14,532 nt of DNA from a bacterium. Its GTDB lineage: Bacteria > Patescibacteriota > Minisyncoccia > Phycocordibacterales > UBA1550. Below the pieces are notes generated by a model. The model did no database searches and was not told the DNA's origin. It saw only the letters and a list, made by a program, of their open reading frames with translations. The stretch covers positions 1 to 14,532 of the forward strand of contig JAKANJ010000007.1 of NCBI GenBank assembly GCA_021823825.1. Direction: 5' to 3'. Below, one piece after another: positions 1-5,022 of the stretch; positions within the stretch are counted from its first letter, which is position 1; each line of letters begins with the position of its first letter. Both the position numbers and the translations under genes were made by a program.

Positions 1-75
1 AAATTACGCAGTAGTTCGTGTACTTTGATAGGCACGTTAGTCGGGGAGGATATAAGGCTTTGGGGTTTTCTGTAA
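1..75 (+). CDS. Possible C-terminal tail of an upstream gene (partial)
   Basis: One frame is open from the first base of the window to a TAA at 73-75, giving 24 residues that end in RLWGFL. The other two forward frames are closed within the first 30 bases. It may be the end of a gene that begins upstream of the window. I do not recognise the family, and an open frame this short can occur by chance, so confidence is low. Confidence 0.2.
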   Translation, partial: KLRSSSCTLIGTLVGEDIRLWGFL

Positions 76-88
76 TGCAGTTGTGAAA

Positions 89-116
89 TTGACCCAGCCT
101 CATCCAGTGCTATACT
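89..116 (+). promoter_or_regulatory. Sigma70-type promoter for the exported coiled-coil gene
   Basis: A -35 box TTGACC (89-94) and a -10 box TATACT (111-116) are separated by 16 bases. Transcription would start near 122-124, leaving a leader of about 28 bases before the ATG at 152. The promoter lies inside the longest possible reading frame, which could open at 83, so it argues that translation starts at 152 or 161 and not at 83. Confidence 0.55.
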
Positions 117-151
117 TTAAGGGTGAGCAGATTATTAGCTATTTATTATTC

Positions 152-952
152 ATGAAGCATATGTCTAGAAAAATTGGTATCACAATGGTGATAGGTTTGC
201 TTATGGTGTCGTCCTCAATTGCTTTTGCCCAAACGAGACCACTGAATACTGGTCTTGGTCTTGGTCAAGAAAGGGCCATATTCCATCCGACGCTCTCAGC
301 TTTTAACATGCAAAATCGCTTTGAGCAGAGGAGGGTAAAGGCCCAGGATCAGATTCAGCAAATTCAGGAAAATGTACGAGTGCGGAATCAACAACTTCGA
401 GTGAGGGCAGAGGAGCGTATTGCTCAAATTCGAGACCAACAGAAGCAACGACTTGCCCAGAATCTTTCGCGTCAGTTTGACCACCTAAATCGTGTGTGGA
501 CAAAACATTTTGCTCAAGTTTTAGATCATTACACAATAATTCTGCAAAAAATCCAGGATAGGGCAAATTTTGTAGCGACAAAGGGGCAAAATATTAGCGC
601 AACAGATTCCGCTATCCAGTCAGCTCAGGCAGCAATTGCAACGGCACAGAGTGCCGTTGCAACGCAAGCTGCCAAGTCGTATGAGCTGGCCCTCTCTATA
701 TCGACAACGGGTACGACTGCTTCTACTACCTCAACTTCTACACCCGTTGCGCAAACACAATTGATACAAGATATCCGAAATGCTGCTGAAAGTTTACGAG
801 CTGAACTTTTCAAGGATCTTTTTGCACTTCATAATGGTCCAATGCTCACTGCGCGAACAGCAATGCATGCAGCGCTTCAAGCACTTAGCCAAATTCCTGG
901 AGTTGATGCAGGGGATGCCACCTCAACGGTCGCGACATCAACGAACCAATAA
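152..952 (+). CDS. Exported coiled-coil protein of unknown function
   Basis: This encodes 266 residues from the ATG at 152; an in-frame ATG at 161 is an alternative. The frame is open back to 83, but the promoter lies in that stretch and the 152 start places a classical signal peptide at the N-terminus: basic residues, a hydrophobic core, then SSIAFA-Q with likely cleavage after residue 26. Residues of roughly 50-120 are rich in Gln, Arg and Glu in a coiled-coil pattern. Two Ala/Gln/Ser-rich helical stretches follow, separated by a Ser/Thr linker, and the C-terminus is a Ser/Thr-rich tail. There are no cysteines or enzyme motifs. Similar exported coiled-coil proteins are, in my recollection, common and uncharacterised in Parcubacteria. 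A role in the cell envelope is plausible but unproven. The next gene starts 18 bases downstream and is probably co-transcribed. Confidence 0.75.
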   Translation: MKHMSRKIGITMVIGLLMVSSSIAFAQTRPLNTGLGLGQERAIFHPTLSAFNMQNRFEQRRVKAQDQIQQIQENVRVRNQQLRVRAEERIAQIRDQQKQRLAQNLSRQFDHLNRVWTKHFAQVLDHYTIILQKIQDRANFVATKGQNISATDSAIQSAQAAIATAQSAVATQAAKSYELALSISTTGTTASTTSTSTPVAQTQLIQDIRNAAESLRAELFKDLFALHNGPMLTARTAMHAALQALSQIPGVDAGDATSTVATSTNQ

Positions 953-970
953 TTAATTACTAAAATTACT

Positions 971-1273
971 ATGGACAATCAAACCGTTCCAATGATGAAG
1001 TCTTCTTCCAAAAAATCGTCATATATTATCGTTGTAATTATTGCTGTCGTGGTCGTTGCACTTTGGTACGTATTGTCAGGATCTACGCCGTCTGTAAATA
1101 CGCAGCCAGCAGTTCAATCATCAGTTCTTGAACAGCCACAGAATGCACTTCCTGCTGTTTCCCAAGGAAATACAACACAAAATATCGCTAACGATCTAAG
1201 CCAAGTCCCAGATTCTGGCGCTGCACTGACTCAGGATCAAAATTCATTAAATTCTTCTATCCAGGGACTTTAA
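971..1273 (+). CDS. Small single-pass membrane protein, unknown function
   Basis: This is a 100-residue protein. A short polar, Lys/Ser-rich N-terminus is followed by one strong membrane segment at about residues 18-36, made mostly of Val, Ile and Ala. The rest is a low-complexity Ser/Gln/Asn/Pro-rich tail that would lie outside the cell if the basic N-terminus stays inside. No catalytic or metal-binding motif is visible, and there is no Shine-Dalgarno sequence before the ATG. The gene sits 18 bases after the exported coiled-coil gene and ends 6 bases before a strong hairpin, so the two form a likely bicistronic unit. I do not recognise the family beyond its general anchored-tail form. Confidence 0.65.
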   Translation: MDNQTVPMMKSSSKKSSYIIVVIIAVVVVALWYVLSGSTPSVNTQPAVQSSVLEQPQNALPAVSQGNTTQNIANDLSQVPDSGAALTQDQNSLNSSIQGL

Positions 1274-1279
1274 GAGGAA

Positions 1280-1337
1280 ACTGTATCCTTACAGAGAAAA
1301 ACCACCTTCGGGTGGTTTTTCTCTGTAAGGATACAGT
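1280..1337 (+). terminator. Long perfect hairpin with TTCG loop, probable terminator
   Basis: Arms at 1280-1306 and 1311-1337 are perfectly complementary over 27 bases and enclose the tetraloop TTCG closed by a C-G pair (1307-1310). A run of five T lies within the right arm, and the matching A run in the left arm would give a U run on the other strand. It begins 6 bases after the stop codon of the preceding gene, which fits a terminator, possibly active in both directions. Twenty-seven perfect pairs is much longer than a typical intrinsic terminator stem. Confidence 0.7.
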
Positions 1338-1408
1338 CTGATATCAAGACTTATGTAGAGGTTGTATACGCGAAAATACATAAGGAATTTTTATTTGCAC
1401 ACAGCATT

Positions 1409-1437
1409 TTGCACTTTTTGTTAAAAAATGTTATAAT
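1409..1437 (+). promoter_or_regulatory. Strong extended -10 promoter of the copper/thiol gene cluster
   Basis: A -35 box TTGCAC (1409-1414), a 17-base spacer and a perfect -10 box TATAAT (1432-1437) are present, with the extended -10 bases TGT at 1429-1431. The expected start of transcription, near 1444, is only about 5 bases before the ATG at 1449, so the transcript would be almost leaderless. The heptamer TTTGCAC occurs twice in direct orientation (1394-1400 and 1408-1414), the second copy covering the -35 box, which could be a regulator-binding pair. Confidence 0.75.
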
Positions 1438-1448
1438 GGAAGTACGTC

Positions 1449-1850
1449 ATGAAATCTTTCATATCACTACTTCTCATAATCAGCCTTGCGGGGATAGCAA
1501 CCTTTGGGCTTATTTTTTTTGAAATGGCACCCAACCATCAGGGCAATTGCTTTGCTGCAATGGATGGAACTGCTTGTCCTGTAAATACCATTGCAAACTC
1601 AATTCATCATATTGCTGTGCTTCAAACACTTACGATGACGAATACTTCGCCTTTGCTCGGCGCGTTTGCTTTACTCGCAGCGCTTTTTGCGATTTCAATT
1701 TTAATAATCCTATTTTTTGATAGAGAGTGGCTACACCCGAAGCTTGAGCTATTATCTAGGCGCATATTAGACTTTGAGCTATTCTATTCTGATAGCAAAC
1801 AAAAAATTGTTTCTTGGCTTTCACTGTTTGAACTGAGTCCATCTTTATAA
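1449..1850 (+). CDS. Small membrane protein with His/Met/Cys-rich outer loop
   Basis: This 133-residue protein has an N-terminal membrane segment or signal anchor (about residues 4-24), a loop of about 45 residues, and a second membrane segment (about 69-90), followed by a charged and hydrophobic C-terminal tail. The loop is rich in soft-metal ligands: Met26, His30, Cys34, Met38, Cys43 and a His53-His54 pair. With both ends inside, the loop would face outwards. I know of no named family, but such short proteins turn up beside copper genes. Being first behind the strong promoter of a copper-themed unit, it may bind or sense metal at the membrane surface; that is inference. The leader is about 5 bases with no Shine-Dalgarno sequence. 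Confidence 0.7.
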   Translation: MKSFISLLLIISLAGIATFGLIFFEMAPNHQGNCFAAMDGTACPVNTIANSIHHIAVLQTLTMTNTSPLLGAFALLAALFAISILIILFFDREWLHPKLELLSRRILDFELFYSDSKQKIVSWLSLFELSPSL

Positions 1851-1853
1851 TAA

Positions 1854-1900
1854 ACAGCACGCTTTGATAGGAGATTAAAAGCTCTATTTCTTCGTGCTGT
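1854..1900 (+). ncRNA. Candidate structured leader RNA upstream of the CcdA-like gene
   Basis: ACAGCACG (1854-1861) and CGTGCTGT (1893-1900) form a perfect 8-pair stem. Inside it, ATAG (1867-1870) pairs with CTAT (1884-1887), and after a bulged G, AG pairs with CT, around an A-rich loop. The element follows the stop codon of the small membrane protein and precedes a short terminator-like hairpin. It may be a regulatory leader for the genes that follow, or part of a processing site. It matches no riboswitch class I can name. Confidence 0.3.
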
Positions 1901-1904
1901 CTCT

Positions 1905-1928
1905 GTACCCTTTGTAAGGGTATTTTTA
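1905..1928 (+). terminator. Short hairpin with T tract: attenuator or operator
   Basis: TACCCTT (1906-1912) and AAGGGTA (1916-1922) form a perfect 7-base inverted repeat around TGT, extended by a possible G-T pair, and TTTTTATT follows immediately. It lies 38 bases before the CcdA-like start in the middle of what looks like one operon, so partial termination (attenuation) is plausible. The same dyad is symmetrical enough to be a protein-binding site. Confidence 0.4.
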
Positions 1929-1965
1929 TTAGTTCTCTTTGTACGAAAATAATAGTTTATAAATT

Positions 1966-2832
1966 ATGCAAACACTTGTAGGGACATCGCTTGTCGCCGC
2001 GTTTGTAGCAGGGGTTGCTGCACTTTTTGCACCTTGCTGCATAACGGTCTTACTCCCGTCTTACTTAGCAAACATATTCAAAGAAAAATATAAAATTTTT
2101 TTGATGACGTTTATTTTTTTTCTGGGTGTTTTGACCGTTTTCTTGCCTATTGGGTTAGGGGCATCTTTTTTAGCCCAGCTCTTTAGCAAATACCACAACA
2201 TAATCTTTACTGCTGGTGGTATATTCTTGGTTATTTTGGGGTTGTCAATGTTGATTGGAAAGAAGTTTTCAACTCCGACTTCTGTTCGTGATGGAATGAA
2301 AAGGTATGTTTCGTCGGTCTATCTTCTCGGAATATTCTCTGCAATTGCTACTACTTGTTGCGCACCAGTTTTGGCTGGTGTTCTCACGTTGTCGGTTGCT
2401 AGTGGTTCGGTTGCCTGGGGGTTGCTGTACACGCTTGCGTATGTAGTTGGCATGACGTTACCACTTTTTATTGTGGCTGCATTTCTTGATAAGGTAAATT
2501 TGACGGATCGTTTTACGAGGACTTCAAAAACTATTCGCATGAGAATAGCAGGTTTAAGTTGGAAAATCACTATATCTGAACTCGTTTCAGGACTTATTTT
2601 CCTCGCAATGGGTGCGTACATAATATATTTAGCTTTTGTTGACAAGCTATTTATGCGCTCTGACTATCAATTGGAGATGAACATCTACAACGCGAAATTT
2701 TTGCGATTAATTAATGGAACAGTAACTCGTGTTCCTGAATATATTTGGGCGCTCATATTCATTGGAATAGTGGTGCTTGCTTCGTATGTGTCTATTAAAC
2801 AGTATAAAAAACAAAAATATGAAAAAAAATAA
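1966..2832 (+). CDS. CcdA/DsbD-family membrane protein with paired cysteines
   Basis: This 288-residue integral membrane protein has about seven hydrophobic segments (near 6-30, 43-72, 79-97, 117-143, 149-173, 205-225 and 258-276). The two halves carry matching cysteine motifs, APCCITVLLPSYL with Cys24-Cys25 and TTCCAPVLAGVL with Cys131-Cys132. This is the pseudo-symmetrical arrangement of the CcdA/DsbD transporter domain, which passes electrons from cytoplasmic thioredoxin to extracytoplasmic thiols. Canonical members have one Cys in each half; here both are doubled. A C-terminal extension with two more segments is also present. The next gene, an anchored redoxin, overlaps it by 14 bases, and CcdA plus a thioredoxin-fold partner is a classic pairing. 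The doubled cysteines also resemble MerT/MerF, so metal transport is an alternative. The fold call is fairly firm; the substrate is open. Confidence 0.8.
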   Translation: MQTLVGTSLVAAFVAGVAALFAPCCITVLLPSYLANIFKEKYKIFLMTFIFFLGVLTVFLPIGLGASFLAQLFSKYHNIIFTAGGIFLVILGLSMLIGKKFSTPTSVRDGMKRYVSSVYLLGIFSAIATTCCAPVLAGVLTLSVASGSVAWGLLYTLAYVVGMTLPLFIVAAFLDKVNLTDRFTRTSKTIRMRIAGLSWKITISELVSGLIFLAMGAYIIYLAFVDKLFMRSDYQLEMNIYNAKFLRLINGTVTRVPEYIWALIFIGIVVLASYVSIKQYKKQKYEKK

Positions 2833-3454
2833 CAAAATGTCACCTGCAATTACTGCGGTGATAACGCTAGCTATTGTTGGAGGAGTTGGGTACTTCTTGT
2901 TTAAGACTTCACCACAGAGTATATCTCAAACTTCATCTCAGGAAACAGGCAACTTTGACTCTATGCATGGCAATGCAGGTTCACTAGACTCACTTATTGG
3001 TAAGCCCTTGCCTGAAATGCGTTTGGTTGATAAAGATGGGAATGTTTATACTGCCGAAAGCTTCAAAGGAAAGACTAACGTACTATTCTTTAACGAAGGC
3101 CTTATGTGCTATCCCGCATGCTGGAACCAAATTGCATCATTTGGGAGCGATGCAAGATTTAATAACAGCCAAGTGCAAGCTACCTCAGTATTGGTAGATC
3201 CAAGCAAAGATTGGCAGACCGCAGTAGCGCAAATGCCTGAGTTGGCTAAGTCAAAAACATTGTTTGATGCAGGAGCTACGGTATCAGGTAGTCTTGGGCT
3301 TTTGACATTGCCTTCCTCTATGCACCGCGGTTCATTGCCTGGCCATACGTATATTGTCGTAGACAAAGATGGCATTGTGCGGTATGTGTTTGATGATCCA
3401 AGCATGGGAATTGCAAACGATATGCTCGCAGCTAAGATTGCACAACTAAAATAA
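2819..3454 (+). CDS. Membrane-anchored redoxin (AhpC/TSA-thioredoxin fold)
   Basis: This encodes 211 residues from the ATG at 2819. The frame is open back to 2777, but the later start places the basic residues and the membrane anchor (about 9-28) at the N-terminus and overlaps the CcdA-like gene by only 14 bases. After a Ser/Gln linker, residues 60-211 show redoxin features: GKPLPEMRLVDKDGNVY, then a strand leading to FNEGLMCYPACWNQI, and later HTYIVVDKDGIVRYVF. The active-site region has Cys97 and Cys101 spaced as CxxxC, not CxxC. It probably acts outside the membrane as a thiol oxidoreductase or peroxidase, reduced by the CcdA-like protein encoded just before it. That partnership is inferred from gene order and overlap; the substrate is unknown. 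Confidence 0.8.
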   Translation: MKKNNKMSPAITAVITLAIVGGVGYFLFKTSPQSISQTSSQETGNFDSMHGNAGSLDSLIGKPLPEMRLVDKDGNVYTAESFKGKTNVLFFNEGLMCYPACWNQIASFGSDARFNNSQVQATSVLVDPSKDWQTAVAQMPELAKSKTLFDAGATVSGSLGLLTLPSSMHRGSLPGHTYIVVDKDGIVRYVFDDPSMGIANDMLAAKIAQLK

Positions 3455-3466
3455 GTGAAACATACT

Positions 3467-3994
3467 ATGCAAACCAAACTAACAATGGAGGAACTTATAA
3501 ACAAAGTAGAAGTACTTAAATCTTCGGGCGAGCTTGACCTCTCAATGGAAGAGGATTTGAGCATTGCCATCATGAATCTTATTAGCATTGAAGAGCACTT
3601 CTATTTTACCGCGCAAAAAACAGGCAAGGATGAATACTTTGACTTGCTTGGGCAAACGCGAGAAATTAGAAAATCCCTTCTCGCAAAAATGATTGATACG
3701 CGCGAGGGAGAATCCTGGTGTATTGCAAAGCATTTGCTCGCTTCTACGATGAGAATGATGGAGGTTGGAACAAAACTTCAGTCATCAGGAAAAAAAGAGG
3801 AAGCAAAACAGCTGTTTAAGAGTGCCTATGAAGTTTATACACTTTTTTGGGCTTTGCGATTGAAACTCATTAGTGTAAAAGAAATGAGAAAGCAAGAAGA
3901 CGGCTCTGGAGAAGATACTGCGAATAGTGACAAAAATGTGCCAATGACCACAAAGGATTTGCTTGCTAAATTAGTGGATTGTTGCAAAGAGTAA
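3467..3994 (+). CDS. Helical cytoplasmic protein, unknown function
   Basis: This encodes 175 residues from the ATG at 3467. A GTG at 3455, directly after the previous stop, could add four residues. There is no signal peptide or membrane segment. The sequence is almost wholly helical, with motifs ISIEEHFYFTAQKTGK (about 40-54) and EGESWCIAKHLL (about 80-91), followed by TMRMMEVGTK. Candidate ligand residues are Glu42, Glu43, His44, Cys85 and His89, with three nearby Met and a C-terminal Cys-Cys pair (172-173). The family is uncharacterised as far as I know, though I believe relatives occur in other Patescibacteria. Its place between a redoxin and a Cys/His/Met-rich protein suggests a metal- or redox-linked role in the cytosol, but no function can be read from the sequence. 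Confidence 0.7.
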   Translation: MQTKLTMEELINKVEVLKSSGELDLSMEEDLSIAIMNLISIEEHFYFTAQKTGKDEYFDLLGQTREIRKSLLAKMIDTREGESWCIAKHLLASTMRMMEVGTKLQSSGKKEEAKQLFKSAYEVYTLFWALRLKLISVKEMRKQEDGSGEDTANSDKNVPMTTKDLLAKLVDCCKE

Positions 3995-4014
3995 TAGCAA
4001 TAAATAATTATAAT

Positions 4015-5004
4015 ATGGAAAATAAAGAAAACGAGGTAGTAGAGAGCTCAAAAGAGTCCGTTTCTTATGTCGTTCCCATTGCAATTGTGGTTGCCTCAAT
4101 AATTCTTGCAGGGTCCTGGGTCTATGGCAGGGGTAGTTCAACAAGTACACAAAATCAGAATGTTCTAGGAAGCGCAAGTGCTGCACCATTAGTTAGCCAA
4201 GATGATATTGCTCCGGCATCAGGAGTAATACTTCCTGTGGTGTGGGGAAGCCTAGGTAAACAGCTGGTGGCGGATGGTGTCATTGATGATAGTAAGTTTG
4301 AATCCCTGTATACATCTCGGGGGCAATTTACTGATGAAGAGAAAAAACTTTTGCTTGGAAACACCAGTGGTAATATCAAAATTACAAAAGAAAACGCTGG
4401 TTACTATTTGAACCTGTTCTGGGCGCTTGGGCTTGCGAATAAAAATGTAATTTTGGAAAAAGGTGAGATGGTAAATCCCGCTTACGGGGGAGCACAAAAT
4501 TTTGCGTCAACAGGAGGCTGGACGATGGCAGTTGGGAACCCAATGAATCATTATAGTAAACATACCTATTTCAGTCTGACCGCTGGACAGCAAGCCTTAG
4601 TTGAAAAAGTTGCGCAGGGAGTGTATAGGCCGTGCTGTGGCAACTCAACATTGTTTCCTGACTGTAACCATGGTATGGCGATGTTGGGACTTCTTGAGCT
4701 AATGGCATCTCAAGGGGCAACAGAACAGGACATGTGGAAAGCAGCTTTGACGGTGAATTCCTATTGGTTCCCAGACACATATGCCACTATTGCAACATAT
4801 ATGAGGGATAAGGGTACTGATTGGAAGAATGTAAATCCACAAGAAGTGCTTGGAGCAGATTATTCTAGCGCTCAAGGATTTGCAAGTATCTCATCAAAGG
4901 TTATTCGGACGGGGCCGGTTCAAGATGCACAGGGTTGTGGTGTTGGTCCGAGGCAGCCAGCGCCAGTCGCTCCACCAGTCCAACAGCCAGGATGTAGTAT
5001 TTAG
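4015..5004 (+). CDS. Membrane-anchored Cys/His/Met-rich protein, unknown function
   Basis: This encodes 329 residues from the ATG at 4015. An upstream in-frame ATG at 3979 would overlap the previous gene and push the anchor inwards, so I reject it. One membrane segment (about 18-37) is followed by a Ser/Thr linker and a folded extracytoplasmic domain (about 70-300). The most striking part is YRPCCGNSTLFPDCNHGMAM, with Cys207, Cys208, Cys217, His219, Met221 and Met223, followed by a helical LLELMASQG stretch. His179 and His183 lie upstream, and two more Cys lie in the Pro-rich tail (308 and 327). This ligand set would suit Cu(I) or another soft metal. I recall similar uncharacterised sequences in other CPR genomes but cannot name a family. 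The gene lies directly before the HMA-SafE-cupredoxin gene. Confidence 0.75.
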   Translation: MENKENEVVESSKESVSYVVPIAIVVASIILAGSWVYGRGSSTSTQNQNVLGSASAAPLVSQDDIAPASGVILPVVWGSLGKQLVADGVIDDSKFESLYTSRGQFTDEEKKLLLGNTSGNIKITKENAGYYLNLFWALGLANKNVILEKGEMVNPAYGGAQNFASTGGWTMAVGNPMNHYSKHTYFSLTAGQQALVEKVAQGVYRPCCGNSTLFPDCNHGMAMLGLLELMASQGATEQDMWKAALTVNSYWFPDTYATIATYMRDKGTDWKNVNPQEVLGADYSSAQGFASISSKVIRTGPVQDAQGCGVGPRQPAPVAPPVQQPGCSI

Positions 5005-5022
5005 TGTTATAACAATAAGCGT

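Noticed and set aside
83..151. N-terminal extension of the coiled-coil gene from the ATG at 83
   Set aside because: A good promoter (89-116) lies inside it, and the start at 152 puts a proper signal peptide at the N-terminus.
1939..1963. Promoter TTGTAC..TATAAA before the CcdA-like gene
   Set aside because: The spacer is only 13 bases, too short for a sigma70-type promoter; read-through from 1409 is the simpler explanation.
2777..2818. Earlier start of the redoxin gene at 2777
   Set aside because: It would add 14 residues in front of the basic, anchor-bearing N-terminus and greatly lengthen the overlap with the CcdA-like gene.
3983..4014. Promoter TTGCAA..TATAAT just before the gene at 4015
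   Set aside because: The spacer is 20 bases, and the TATAAT abuts the ATG, so transcription would start inside the gene.
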